Shown: positions 11,894 through 26,145 of the stretch, in pieces
Numbering within the stretch: the first letter of the stretch is position 1
Layout of the letters: every line of letters starts with the position of its first letter
Assembly: GCA_963556495.2 (NCBI GenBank)
Contig: OY747702.1
Location: forward strand, 46,779,786-46,843,785
Reading direction: 5' to 3'
DNA: 64,000 nt
Source of the DNA: Valencia hispanica
Taxonomy: Eukaryota; Chordata; Actinopteri; Cyprinodontiformes; Valenciidae
Position numbers and translations under genes: made by a program
The notes under the pieces: model-generated
Told to the model about the DNA's origin: nothing
Seen by the model: the letters and a program-made list of their open reading frames with translations, nothing else
Database searches by the model: none

Positions 11894-12749
11894 ATAAAAG
11901 ATTAATTTACTTAATGTTCTTTGATTAACTTTACCAGGGATGCAGCCAAAGTTGCTGTATTTATCCCAAACTCTGACCTGGAGTATCGCTTTGAATAGTC
12001 ATACTTTTCTAACAATTCCACTAAGGTAAACTAGTTTTTAACGAGACTAAACAAAAGGGCTATGTATTATTTGTTTGGCTGCAGTGTTTGCTAAGCTTTA
12101 TGGGTGTTGAATGGATGAGCAGCAGTTACAATGTTTTATTGTCGTCCATTGGCCTTTAGGGACTGTAAGTGTTGTAAGTGTTGTTGACAAAAATGACATC
12201 TCTGCCCGTCAGATAATTGTTCTGTGGCTCAATGAACTGCCCTGTAAATCTCTTCGTGGCTGCACAAGCTGACATACACAAAGACAAACACCTTATAGAT
12301 CCGTTTGTCTACCCAATATATGAATTCTCTTCAGATACAAAGAAACTGGGATCATAGTTTGAGATAGATAACTACTTGTTAAAATATTCTGAAGAATCAC
12401 AGAGTTCAGGATGTATTCATGTGAGATTCTGGCTCATCGGGATCAACCAACAGGCTTCTCTGAGGCATCCATTCATGTGTTTCTGTGCTCAGGTGGGGGT
12501 TGTTGTGTGTCTGCTGTGTTGTGGCTTCTTGTTTTTTGTTCAGCTCCATGTTTTATAGCTGAATACATTGGACATTTAACAGCCTGTTTAGAATAGATTT
12601 CACACCACCTGGCCATGAGCAGCTGCTGCATGTGAGAGCTCCAATAAAAGTCTCAAATATACATTTTCTTTCCTACCAGAACATGAAGAAATAAAGAGCC
12701 TGACTGTTTTTGTTGTTAGAGAAATTAAAATATATTTTTGAATATACAG

Positions 12750-12965
12750 GAGAAATTGCTTCCGGTAAGATTTTTTAAATTCTTTTTTCTATTTTGTAGC
12801 ACAAAATCATTCATAGCTTGACAGGATGAAGTGCAGAGAGAGGAGGGAAGATATGCAGTAAATAGTTCAGGGTCAGGGATTGAATCCAGGACAGGTGCGT
12901 CAAGGACAAAAGCCGAAAGATATATATGTGGCATGTATATTCTACCACTCAGCCACATGATTCTT
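12750..12965 (-). mobile_element. Older copy of the same tRNA-SINE family
   Basis: The order of blocks matches the SINE at 11711-11893: a body with agagagaggagggaagatatg, then gggattgaatccaggacagg (a decayed B box read in reverse), then a ccactcagccac end that corresponds to the A-box side. It is far more diverged and shows no target duplication that I could see. Confidence 0.6.
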
Positions 12966-13310
12966 CCAGTGAAGGTCAAAAGATTACAAGAAAGTTTTAT
13001 GTTTTTAAAACCACAATATTTAGAAGTTGTAGATGATTTAAAGGATTTTATTTTGGCTTGGATGACACAAATAACTTTTATGTAAGCCAAGTAATTGAAC
13101 TCTTGAAATCCTATTAAATCTCTGATCACATCAACCAGTATTTCAGTGCTACAGTAAATTTTGGTAACTTATGGTCTAAATGGCAAAGGATTCTCTTTAT
13201 TCAGTTTTCAGGCAGGAGTAAAATATTAAGAAGAATTGTTTTCAGCATTCTGAATTTCTTTCCACGCATAATTTTGTAAACATGGAACCAGGGAGCTATA
13301 CAGACACATA

Positions 13311-14942
<1,632 letters not shown>

Positions 14943-14944
14943 TA

Positions 14945-15890
14945 CATACAAACAGGCTGTTTATATACACCTTGTTCAAGGACACAACTTTTTTCTCTCT
15001 TTCTCTTAAGAAATCAGACTAAATGTTAATTGTTTTAGGTCAGTTCAAATAACCAAAATTATTTAAATTAGCTAAATCCTAGAATAAAATACTTTTTTTA
15101 TTGCTTCCTTTAAAGTCCGAAGGTTAGACACACTAAGCCTACTATGACTTCAAACCAAAAAAAAAGAAAAAAAAGAATGATAGTTTTGGACCTCCATAAG
15201 ACTGGTTCATCCCCCATCATCTTATCAAATTCAATTGGACACATGCATAAACAGCATTGTAATCTCCAGCCAGGAGAGATTTGTTCACTTTAAAAGAATG
15301 GAATCATTAGGAAATACTGAAGCAACATCTTGAACATCATATTGAAAGCAAGTAAAATCTTGGGTGCAAATGTGTCTTCCAAAAGGACATTGACCCTAAG
15401 GAGACAGCCAAAGTGGTTACAAAGTAGCTTGAGGAGAACAAAGTTAATGTTTTGGCGTGACCATCACAAAGCTCTGATCTCAGTCCTATAGAGAATTTGT
15501 GAGTAAATCTAAAAAAAGGCGTGTGTGAATGAGGCAGTCTAAAAACCTGCCTCAGTTACAGTAGTTCTGTCTGGAGGAATGGGACAAAATTCCAATAAAC
15601 CATTGTGAGAAGCTTGTGAAAGGAAACCCAAAATGTATGACCCAATTCATACAGTTCAACAGCAATGCTACCATATACTGAGGAAATGTATGTGAACGTC
15701 TGATTTTGAAGACATTAATATCTCTCATATTCTTTCTCACATTATTGACGCATTTAGCAAAGAAAAATAATTGGAAAAATTCTAGCTGATCTAAAACTAG
15801 AGATGTTTGGTCTGATTTAACTTCCGGCAGCGAGTTAAAAAAGGTATGCATCTTTTTGTTTGGTGTATGTACATTTCTGGTTTCAACTGT
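14945..15890 (+). pseudogene. Sleeping Beauty-like Tc1 relic beside the intact Tc1 element
   Basis: About 15330-15680 (+) is decayed coding sequence for the C-terminal half of a salmonid-type Tc1 transposase. The block fitting the second catalytic aspartate (acattgaccctaagg, near 15388) is followed by ccatcacaaagctctgatct and a tatagagaatttgtg block fitting the catalytic glutamate. The ends look like weak inverted repeats (gtttatatacacc near 14960; ggtgtatgtacatttctgg near 15862 on the + strand). Frames are broken throughout. The intact Tc1 element sits immediately to its left, so it may have inserted at or inside the left end of this relic. Confidence 0.65.
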
Positions 15891-16153
15891 ACATTTGATC
15901 AAATATTTTTAAATATTAGCAGATCTTTGAGAACTATTTAGAGAGAGATGTTTCTAAAACACATTGCCACCATTAGGATCATTTTTCTGTTAAAAACTAC
16001 ATCAAGTTGGGAGGATGAGCTGCTGCTGAGATCTCGCGAGAGCTGTGCGTAAGTAATATGGCGGTAAACTGGTAAAACAAACAAACTCGGGTAAAAACAA
16101 ACCATAACATTTGAGCCAAATATAGCAAACGTTTAATAATAATAACCATTATT

Positions 16154-17014
16154 TTGTATTTCTCCATAAACAAACTGGACGAGGAAACCTTGCACAGCCT
16201 GGAAAGCTACTTGGACGAGTGCTTTAACAACATTGTTATGGGCAAGCCACAGAAATCCACCTCTGCTGTGCCGACAAGCACACCATCACAAAAACGCACC
16301 CGTTCTGAGGCCAGTACCTCCACAATCTCTCCAGAGAAAAGCTACAGCGATGTCCTGGACTCAATAGATAAGAAGCTAACCAGCCTAGACGCCCGTCTGG
16401 GCCTGGTTGAGGTTCTCCATAAAGAATTTCAAGCTCTAAGGGAATCCCTGGAGTTCAGCCAACAACAGGTAGCATCGCTCGCTGCAGAAAACCAAACGCT
16501 TAGGGAGAGTGTAAAGAAACTCACCGAGGGGATGACGCAGCTGTCCGGAGAAAGGAAGAGGATGAAAGAAACTATCTTGGATATACAGGCCAGGGGAATG
16601 CGGGACAATCTTGTTTTTTCCGGGATCCCAGAACAAGCTGAGGACGACGCTGAATCCACCGTCCGAGATGTTATCCAACATCAGTTAAAGCTCCCAAGCG
16701 ACACGGTAAAAAACATCACTTTTCACCGGGTCCACTGGCTCGGAGGTAAGAAGCCCAACAACAGCCGGCCGCGACCTATTGTTGCTAAATTCGAGCATTA
16801 CAAGCAAAAAGAGCAGGTCAGAGGCCAGGGCAGAGAGCTGCGGGGAACCAATTACAGCGTTAACGATCAATATCCGAAGGAGATCCTGGATAGAAGGCGC
16901 GTTTTGTTCCCAATCAGGAAGAAATATATCAGTGAAGGCAGCAGAGCAACAGGAGCGGTAGATAAACTGCATGTTATTGGGCAGCTGTTCAGGGACCCCC
17001 AGCTTACTCCTTGA
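16154..17014 (+). CDS. L1-type ORF1 protein (RNA-binding, coiled coil), open frame
   Basis: A 286-residue frame; a second methionine at 16238 (MGKPQKS) may be the real start. After a polar, serine/threonine-rich N-terminus comes a long coiled-coil stretch (roughly residues 70-145, including VEVLHKEFQALRESLE and LAAENQTLRESVKKL). Next is the RRM-like segment NLVFSGIPEQAEDD, then a C-terminal domain with VAKFEHYKQKEQVR. This is the layout of L1 ORF1p, a trimeric RNA chaperone that coats LINE RNA in the cytoplasm. The frame is unbroken although ORF2 is damaged. The end (FRDPQLTP) fits a normal terminus. Confidence 0.82.
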   Translation: MYFSINKLDEETLHSLESYLDECFNNIVMGKPQKSTSAVPTSTPSQKRTRSEASTSTISPEKSYSDVLDSIDKKLTSLDARLGLVEVLHKEFQALRESLEFSQQQVASLAAENQTLRESVKKLTEGMTQLSGERKRMKETILDIQARGMRDNLVFSGIPEQAEDDAESTVRDVIQHQLKLPSDTVKNITFHRVHWLGGKKPNNSRPRPIVAKFEHYKQKEQVRGQGRELRGTNYSVNDQYPKEILDRRRVLFPIRKKYISEGSRATGAVDKLHVIGQLFRDPQLTP

Positions 17015-17435
17015 CTTTATTAGTCATGTAACACTGGTCAGATAAGAGTTGTTTTATCAGTCAACTATAATCTAATATTAGCACAGCTCTGCAAAGTTGT
17101 TTACATTACTCAATGTGGGCGGGGCCAGGGCTAAGCACTGGGATACTGGCTCTTTTTTCTTTTCTCATCTTCACATGTCTATCACCAAATGTCTTTGTCA
17201 CTCATTTTTCCTTCTTTTATCACTCACACACACACACAGAATTTTTTCATAACATAACTATTTCTTTCTCTCTCACCCTCACCCTTCACACCTTCACAAC
17301 TTTCTTCTATTTCTCTCTTTCTTATATCTCGGCTTTTGGATTTTCAATCAGGCAACCCCAAGCACAAACTAATAATACACCTGTGTTTATCAGTTTCTAT
17401 GGTGATATGGACTTTACAACTTTTATCTCAAAACT

Positions 17436-20400
17436 ATGGCTACTCTAAGGTTTGTCACGTGGAACATTCATGGAGCTGGCACCAGAGAGAAAAGAGTTAA
17501 GATTCTTAACCAGCTTAAAAGATTGAAGGCAGATGTCGTCTTATTACAAGAAACCCATAAATCAAACTCAGCTGCAGATGATCTTAAATCCCCTGAGTTT
17601 CCTAATGTGTTTTCTGCGTGCTATAACTCCAGACAAAGGGGAGTAGCAATATTAATAAATAAAAATTTAAATTTTACAGTTATAGATACAGTTACAGATC
17701 CAGAGGGTAGATTTATTATAGTAAAACTATCTATACATAACCAAAAGTTATGTATTGTCAGTATATATGGTCCAAATGTTGATGACCCCTCATTCTTTCA
17801 TTCCTTCTTCTCGGTGCTCCTTGAACACATGGATTGCTCACTTCTTCTTGGGGGCGACCTCAACTTTGGTTTAAATGAAGAAATAGACAGGCTCAGCACA
17901 GCAGGGACTCAGCGCAGCTGGAAATCTATAGATATAGTCAAACAGTACATGAGCGATTATGGACTTTGTGATGCATGGCGATCTCTTCACCCCAATGTCA
18001 AAAAATATACTTTCTTCTCAAATGTCCACCATTCATATTCTCGACTGGATTATTTGTTAGTCAGCAGCTCACTGTTGACTGACATTTCAGACACTGAGAT
18101 ACACCCTATAGCTGTTAGCGATCATGCTCCTGTTTCTCTAACTTTAGTAAATAAAACAGAAACACCTCAAAGCAAAACTTGGAGATTTTATATATCCTTA
18201 CTTAAGGATAAAGAATTTATTAAATATTTCGAAAAAAGAGTGGGCCTCATATTTGAAATATAACGACCTCCCTGGTACGTCGCCATCCATTCTTTGGGAG
18301 GCAGGAAAAGCTGTGATTAGAGGTAAAATAATCTCATTCTCATCAAATAAAAAGAAAATGGAAAAAAAAACATATTCAGGAATTAGAAGAAACTATTAAT
18401 TCTTTAGAAGCTTCTCTAGATGAGGAGAGACTAGGCAAAATCCGTAAAGCAAAGCTAGAATTAAATCAAATTATTAATAAACAGACCCAGTTCTTAATTC
18501 AAAGCCTTAGGATAGAAAACTTTGAACAAGGTAATAAATCAGGTAGATTTTTGGCTAACCAGCTTAAAATTAATAAAGAAAAAACAACTATATCTGCTAT
18601 TAAAGATCAGACCAGGAACACAGTATATGATCCTGGAAGTATAAACAACTCATTTAAAGAATTTTACAAGGCTTTATACTCACCAGAGATAAATCCATCG
18701 GATCATGAAATTGAAAATTTTTTTGATAACATAACACTACCTAAATTATCTGAAAGTCAAGCGATGGCCCTGGATTCACCACTAACAGCGGCTGAACTCC
18801 AGGAGGCCCTCCAAGGCATGCCCAATAACAAGGCTCCAGGCCCAGATGGATTTCCAGCAGAGTTCTATAAAGAATTCTAGAATATTCTGGCACCAACATT
18901 CCACAGAATGCTGCAGGAAACCAAGGAAAATAGCCGACTCCCACCAAATATGAATTCTGCCTACATTAGTCTTCTACTAAAATCAGGTAAAGACCCTTTG
19001 TTTCCTACCAGCTATCGTCCCATATCCCTCATTAATGTTGATCTTAAAATAATCTGCAAAGCCCTCAAAAAGGATAGAGAAAGTAACCCCTCTTATAATA
19101 CATCCTGATCAAACTGGTTTTATTAAAGGGAGACATTCATCCAGAAATTCACGTAGATTAATAGATTTAATAGATTTTTCTTACTGTAAAAACATTAAAA
19201 CTAATATATTATCTTTAGATGCAGAAAAAGCATTTGATAGAGTTAATTGGAAAATCTTATTTGTAACCCTACATAAATTTGGCTTTGGAAATTCTTTTAT
19301 AAACTGGTTGAAAATATTATACAGTTCACCAAGAGCATGTATCAGGACAAATAACCAAACATCATCTAGGTTTTATCTTCAGAGAGGTACCAGGCAGGGA
19401 TGTCCTCTCTCTCCCTCCCTGTTCACTATTTTTATTGAACCACTAACTGCAGCAATCAGGCAAACTCACAATATTAAAGGCATAAAATGCAATAACATAG
19501 AACATAAAATCAGTCTTTATGCAGATGATTACTCTCTATTACTTTTTCTCCAGCATTCACAAACCTCTTTCTCTCAGGTAATCGGGTTGATAAACTCTTA
19601 CTCAAATGTTTCAGATTATTCTATAAATTGGTTAAAATCTACAGTTCTTCCAATCAATCGTTCTGTCCAGAATCCAACTAATACACAACTGCAGTCAGGG
19701 AATATTACCTATTTATGTATCAATGTCTCACCAAGACTGGCAGATTTAATAACGCTAAACTACATCCCACTTTTAAAAAAAGTGGAAGATGATCTTGCTA
19801 GATGGAAATCTCTACCCATATCACTTATGGGAAGGGTTGCTTCAATAAAATGGTGGTTTTGCCCAGAATCAACTACTTATTCTCAATGATCCCAAGTAAA
19901 CCATCACTAGACTGGTTTAGATCTCTGGACTCCTCTATCTCTAAATTTCTTTGGAAAGATAAACCCCCTCGTATCAGCTAAACAACACTGCAGAAGACCA
20001 AAGAAAAAGGAGGTCTAGATCTACCAAACTTCCATCATTATTTCTTAGCCAACAGGCTCCAATACATCTCAAGATGGTTAAAACATAGCTACCTAGACGA
20101 GTCCTGGATAGACGTAGAACAGACACTATGTAATAAGATAAAACTTTCAGACCTACTATTTATTAGCTCAAATATAAAACAATATGAATGCTTTAAAAGC
20201 ATAAATATCAGCTCCTCTCTGACAGCATGGTGGGAGTTTCTAAAAATGACAGAGTCCACAATAATCCCATGCAGACGCACACCCATCTGGAATAACCCCG
20301 ACATCTTGCAAAAAAAAAGTATGATAAGTTTCCCAGTCTGGAGGTGCAATGGAATTGAATACCTGGAACATATATTTGAAGGAACAGACTTTATCCCATT

Positions 20401-21074
20401 TAATACAGTAATTACACAATATGGAATTGATAAAAAAAAAATTCTTAGAATATCAACAAATTAAATCTATTATTAAAGGTAAATTTAGGCTCAATACAGC
20501 TGAATTACAAATTCCAGCAAGAGTTTTAGATTTTCTTAATCTCAACCCACCCAAATTGCTGTCTAAAATATACAAAACTTTATCTACATTAGATGAATCA
20601 ATAGCAATCCCTATTTCAAAATGGGAGGTGGATTTATCAGCCAGCTTTGACCAAAACGTCTGGTCTCAGATATGTTTAAGAACCTTTAAAATAACAAAAA
20701 ATCCTCATTTGCAATTAATACAATACAAAATCCTTCATAGAGTACACTATACAGGTCAACAAATGTTTAGGATGGGTTTTACATCGTCTAATACCTGCTT
20801 ACAATGCACAAGCAATATATCAGATACTTATGTTCATGCGCTTTGGTTCTGTCCACCTGTTAAGAAATTTTGGTGCCAGATATGTGAGGACTTATCAAAG
20901 TGTCTGAAATGTAACATCCCACCATCTCCCTCAATTTGCCTGTTAGGAAATTTAAATGATGTCACCTTGGACACAAAGTCAGTTCTAATGGTTCACATTG
21001 ACTTATGCATCGCTAAGAAAACTATCCTCCTGAACTGGAAAAATAAAAAAGCTCTTAATATTAATCAGTATTGA
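17436..21074 (+). pseudogene. L1-clade ORF2 (APE endonuclease + reverse transcriptase), broken
   Basis: The first frame (17436-18263) is an APE-type endonuclease: FVTWNIHGAG, VLLQETHKS, SIYGPNVDD, LLGGDLNF, SRLDYLLVS and SDHAPVSL. A frameshift follows near 18230. The reverse transcriptase continues with NKAPGPDGFPAEFYKEF, a premature TAG at 18878-18880, SYRPISLINVDLK, another frameshift near 19065, then LSLDAEKAFDRVNW, RQGCPLSPSLF and the catalytic LYADDY (YADD codons 19518-19529). After more breaks around 19880-20420, the C-terminal part (20421-21074) holds a cysteine/histidine knuckle, CLQCTSNISDTYVHALWFC. All three catalytic regions are recognisable, but no single frame survives. Confidence 0.88.
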
Positions 21075-23830
21075 AATCTCTTGTTGGACCATATTGGTCT
21101 TGAGACGGCCTCTGGCTCCATATCTGATCAATCTCTCTGGGCTCCTTTGATCGGCTCCATCACCTAGTGGGGGTGGGGGGCACTTGGTTTTGTTGTTTGG
21201 GACACATTTGCTGATGTGGGGGTTTTGGGGTTGGAGGCGTCTGGGGGGGACCCTGGGGGGTGGGATCACTGGGCGGATGGGGCGCTGGACGTCGTGGCCG
21301 GCCAGGGGTTGGGCTTTGGGTGGTGACTCCTGATGGCTGCATGCGGTGCCTTGGGGGGGTTGCACTGGCGGACATGGGTTACTGGCCTGGTGGCCGTGCT
21401 GCGCCTGGGTAGGGTCTGGGGTGGGCCTGGGGATTCGGGGCTTGGGGGCGCCACGCCCCCTAGCTGTGGTCCTGGCTGGGGGTTGGCCGGCGTGGGGTCT
21501 CTGTTGGCTGTGGGGGTCGTGGCCGGCCGGCGGCCGGCATGTGCAGCCGCCTCTCTCTTTTTCTCTGGGCCAATTGTCATCGCCAGTCCCTGTATGGCGT
21601 CTCGCCTTGTTTGCTGGTTGGGGTGCCTGGCTGCTGGTCGCGGCGGCTGGGTGGCGTTTCTGGGCCGGATCAGTCCTTTTTTGCACTGGACTTGGCTCCT
21701 GGGTGTTGGTCTTTGTGTGGGGAGCTGGGGTTGGGCATTTGGCCGGGTTCGGTCGGACTTGCGGGTGGACTGGCCGGGTGGTGGGCGTGCAGGGCAGGTG
21801 GGTGGGGCGCTGGGTTTGGTCTCCTGGGTGTCTAGTGTCTTTTGTGTTTTGAGAGTAGAGTGAATGTCAGGGTGGGTTTAGTTCCCCTTCTGGGATGGGG
21901 CTGGGGGGACTGCCTTGGGGTCCGTGGGGCTTTGTGGTGCTGTGGCCGTGGGCCCCGGGTCAGTGGGGGAGCTGGCTCCCTGGGAAGACATTTTGTCTCC
22001 CAGTCCTTCCCTCCCCATCCCTGGACACCTCTGTCCACCCGCTCCATCACTTTACCACTCATATAGGGTCTTGCGGCATGGGCACATCACTGGGGTGCGA
22101 GGAGGGAAGCCCCTCCTCGCTATCCCGTGGTGTCCTGGGTCCCAATTTTAATATACAACTTAGACACTCCCACTTATAACATTCTCATGCGACACATATG
22201 TAGGGACTTTGGGGTGGGCACACTTTTCGCCATCCAGAGGGGGAGCGGTTCAATCAGCTTCACCTCTGGTGCCGGTGCCCACTGTTAAACCACATATAGA
22301 CACTGAGGGCTCAGGGTGGGGGTTGGGGGATGTGTGGCTGCCTTCCCCACATCCCACCCCTCTGTTTTAAATGCACATTATAACAACACGCATCAACACC
22401 ATACTCGAGCGGGAGGATGGAGGCTAGGGGTCTTTTCACACCCCTGTTCGCTACAGGCCATCAGGGGTTGGGGTCCGGAGGAGGACAGGCGGTCTGGTCA
22501 GGGTCCTGGGCTGTCGGGCTGCTTTGCCACTGTGGGGCCCTTGGCGGTTTGCTTGTGTCCGTCCTAGAAGGTAGGGGGTCCACCTCCCGGGTCAGGGGGC
22601 TGGTGGCTCTACTGGGGCATCGGTACCTGGACCTGGGAGCATAAAGTGTGCATGGGGTGTGTGAGTGAGGGTACAGCGTCATTTTTTTGGGTGTCTTGGT
22701 GAGTCAGTGAGAATGTATGGGTTTAAGAGGGAGGGAACGTATGACTGTGTCTGTATGTCTTTGTCTACCTGTCAGGTTGGATCTTGGTCTGCCCCCTCGC
22801 CTGGCGCACCTCAGGCCTTACACTTAATGGGGGGCCTATTTCCCCTCCGTCACTCCCCGCCGGTGACGGGGGCCCCTGCCTGCCGGTGCATCGGTGGTCA
22901 ATCTGGTTCGGACCCGGTGCGTGCCTGGCCGGGCCTGGGGGGGGCTGGTGTGTCGGTCGACCGATGCGCTGGGCCGATATCTTCCTTTGGTTGGTTGGGG
23001 CACCTCTTTTAGAGGTGCCAGGTTTGGGATTGTTGGGTGGTGCCTGCTCGGTGGCTCGGCGGGATGCGGATCCGGCGTCTCTGCTCGTTTGATCACCTGT
23101 TCTGTGCGCACCGTGCGTGGCTGGTTCATTGGCGGGTTGGACCGGCCCTGGCCCTCGTTGGATGCCTGGTCTCGGCGCCCTGCATTGCGCGGGATCAGGA
23201 CCCGGGAGCTGGTACAACTTGGTGTCCAAATGCTTGCTGAGCCCGGCCTGGGGGATGCTGTCCGTCCCCTGCGGCTATTGGTGGGGCGCTGGGATGTTGT
23301 CGGGTCCCTGCTGGGGGGTGGGGTGCCCCTGGGCCCCGGCTCCCCCGGCCTGTTGCCGGCGGGGCCCGTGGGCTCGTCACTGCTGCCCCCCGGGCCCCTA
23401 CATAGTGGCCGCTGGATGTTCCCCTGGGGTTCTCCTTTGCTCCTCTCTTGGGGGATGCGGTCGGCCCCGTCCGGGTCCGCCTGGGGCTCTGGCGGTCCTT
23501 TGGACGTCTTTGCTTTGATCTCCTTCATGTCTGCATCGATTCCTGGGAGACGGATTGATGTCTGTTCACACCAACTATCGAACACTCTTATGGAGAAACC
23601 TTATATGCACCAGCATGCTAACACACACACACACAGATGTGGGGTCTCTGGTGTTTAAGGAAATATTCTTGGGCTGAGGTTATCCTCTCTTGTATTTTCA
23701 ACTCACCCTCTCTCTTGACTTTTTGTTTCCTACCTCTCTTCTTCATCTTCCTTCTTTCTTCTCCTTAATTTTCCGTCTCCGTGTCCATAACATCAGGAAA
23801 TAAAAACCCCAACAATTCATAATAAAGATT
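21075..23830 (+). repeat. G-rich 3' region of the L1-clade copy
   Basis: The + strand is strongly G-rich over about 2.5 kb, with many runs of four or more G, such as those around 21169-21180 and 21244-21262. A pyrimidine-rich stretch follows (23690-23775), then AATAAA-type signals near 23800 and 23822. Frames of 70-254 codons occur on both strands but are a by-product of high GC and few stop codons. Mammalian L1 elements also carry a G-rich tract in the 3' UTR. Here it is much longer. It belongs to the LINE by position; the junction with flanking DNA is not fixed. Confidence 0.6.
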
Positions 23831-25649
23831 TTTCACACATATATCAAGTGGAGTACTATAGCAAAAGCTGCACTGCTCCGCTTGTGAAAGTAAATCTGTT
23901 GGGCTTCTACTTGGTACTCAGACACCAATTCTGAGCTCCACACTGCCAAACAGGACACGTTTAAAAAAAAACAACAAAAAAAAAACACTACAGCTGTAGA
24001 TGTACTTTTCATTCTTCTGTTGGCCCAGCTGAAGTCAAAATAATCTCCCAAAAATGTTTCCACATTGGTACTTGCACTGCTCCTTGGTTGTTTCCATCGA
24101 TACTCAGGTAGTCACCTCTTGTTTCACTTTTGACCTTCTTCTTTATTGTGTTTTGTTTATTTCATTCATAGAATCTGTTTAAATAACAATCTACAGATGG
24201 TTTGTTAAATGAAAGGCCAACCATGTCTTCTCGGGAAAATCAGTGTAACAAACCATCTGGCACACCAGATTTATCCAAACACCTGTAGGAAGTGTACCAG
24301 CTATTCTCATTAAATGATATTCACACTAACCATATGTGCATTCGGATCCTGGGCTTCTTTACAAAGCAATCCATCATGATGACTGAAAACTTCTGTGAAA
24401 TGTCAGTTATTCTTTCAAACAAACAGCTTTCACATATGGCGACGAGACCCACTGGTGGGACAGCTGCAGGAGTCCCAAGATCTCTTAGATAAAACGTATC
24501 TCCTTGGAAATAATTTTAATTGACAGGTTTTATAGAGCGGTGTGCCCTGTGCACAAGGAGGGTAATAAACCTGTTACAGAAACACAGAGCCGGCAGATGA
24601 GTGAGTGTATCTACATACAGAAAGCAGAAAGTCCAATAAATGGATCAGACAATATATAAGCATGAACTATTTTACTTTATTTAAAATTAAACATTGACAT
24701 AAATAAAACCATAACCTAACTTAATTTGTTCTTCCATGTTAAGTTAAAACCCTTCAGTAACAAAAAACGAATCCTAAAAAATGAATACACACTTTCGACT
24801 CAAAACAAATTATGCTTTTCTCTTAGCCCCTCTTTTTGCCCTTTCGCTTTCTCTGTAGATTTCTGCGCTGTCTTGTCGTGCAGCATGTCTGAAAGCTAAC
24901 CTGTACTGACAAGAAAAGATGTGTAGCTCCTGTTTCACCTCATTTAAACTTCAGCCTGAGCTGCTGCATTGTGGAATCACCATTTCAAATTGCAGGTCTG
25001 CAGGAGCAGCTAACAAAAGAAGACTTCACCCCTGTATGCTGCAGCACCCTACAATTTGTTATTTCTGGTTCCTTATAATATGTAGGATTAAGATATTGTG
25101 TACATTGAGATTATTATTTTTCATAAACTCAGCAGGAATCATGTTTAGTCAGGATCATACCTTAAAAGAAAAATAAATCAGTTTCTAATCCAAAAAATTT
25201 ATCAATACATGACAGCAATGTGAGCAGGTTGATCCTCACAATAACCTGACATACACCTCTAGAGGCACAGCAAAGCTGTGAGCAAATTCTGTGGATTGGC
25301 AGCATGAGAAGCACACCAGGATTGGGAACAACCTGGGAAAACGTTCAGCTCAAACTTTTTAAACAACGTTTGGCATGAAATGAGGAATTAAAATATATAT
25401 TTTTAAATAAGAACCACAGCTTGTTCCTCATTAATACAAACCTTGCTGTGGCCCTTCAGTATAATTAATAAATAACAAAGCAAATACTGGCCAGAGCCCA
25501 GCAGCTGTACATACCACTCATCTGTTATCTGAGATTTAATAGATCCCATAAAATGTTAAATTACCATCTGGAAATTAAATTGACTGGATTCTGTTATGCA
25601 TATGGAATAAAACATCTATTAAAATTTAGATCTGAAAGGAGTGCTGTTC

Positions 25650-26145
25650 AAAAGTTCTTCTACCTTCTAAAATGTTATGAAGTTACAACCACTTACTTGA
25701 GATTATTTAGTTGAAGGTTTATGTGATAGACCAACAAAAGTAATGTGTTATGTAGTGAAAGGAGAATGGTACTTGGTGTTTAAACATTTTTACCCCTACA
25801 AATCCGTAAAGTGTGGCATGAAACATTATTTCATGCAGCTACTGCCTCATGTCTTTCAGTGCATGTCTCTACCAGCTTTGCGAATCTAAACTGCAACATT
25901 TGCCTATTTTTCTCTTTAAAATAGCTCAGTCAGATTTGATTCCAATTTGATTTAGGTTTGGACTTTGACTAGGCCATTTCAACAAATGAATGTGGTTTGA
26001 GTTAAATCGCTCCATTGGAGCTCTGGATGTATTTTTTAGGGTCATTGTCCTGCTGGAAGGTGAACCTCCGCCCTGGTCTCAAGACTTTTCCAGACTTTGA
26101 ATGAGTTTTCATTGCTTTTTATTAGCAATGGCTCTCTTAAAGGGG
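25650..26145 (-). pseudogene. Tc1-like transposon relic
   Basis: The stretch around 25960-26100 (ggactttgactaggccattt, then gtcattgtcctgctggaagg and aacctccgccctggtctcaa) is the antisense of a very common fish Tc1-like transposase segment, as I recall it. The rest of the gene and both ends are missing or too decayed. The same family appears at 36730-37420 and 50156-50462. Confidence 0.6.

Larger units (their letters stand above)
16010..23830 (+). mobile_element. Near full-length L1-clade LINE copy (inactive)
   Basis: The copy has a short 5' region (about 16010-16150, including tctcgcgagagctgtgcg), an ORF1 (16154-17014), a spacer, an APE endonuclease plus reverse transcriptase ORF2 (17436-21074, broken) and a roughly 2.7-kb G-rich 3' region that ends near an AATAAA/AATAAAG pair (about 23800-23828). 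The exact ends are not certain; imperfect atcaagt matches occur at both flanks. It is in the same orientation as utrn. Confidence 0.8.

Noticed and set aside
16685..16972. Minus-strand frame of 95 codons
   Set aside because: Antisense of L1 ORF1.
21003..21863. Long frames on both strands (up to 227 codons) in the G-rich L1 3' region
   Set aside because: Composition is glycine/tryptophan- or proline/arginine-rich with no domain, and frames overlap on several strands at once. This is what GC-rich DNA with few stop codons gives.
22765..23658. Frames of 249 and 254 codons on opposite strands
   Set aside because: They are mirror shadows of each other in G-rich repeat sequence with no recognisable motif.
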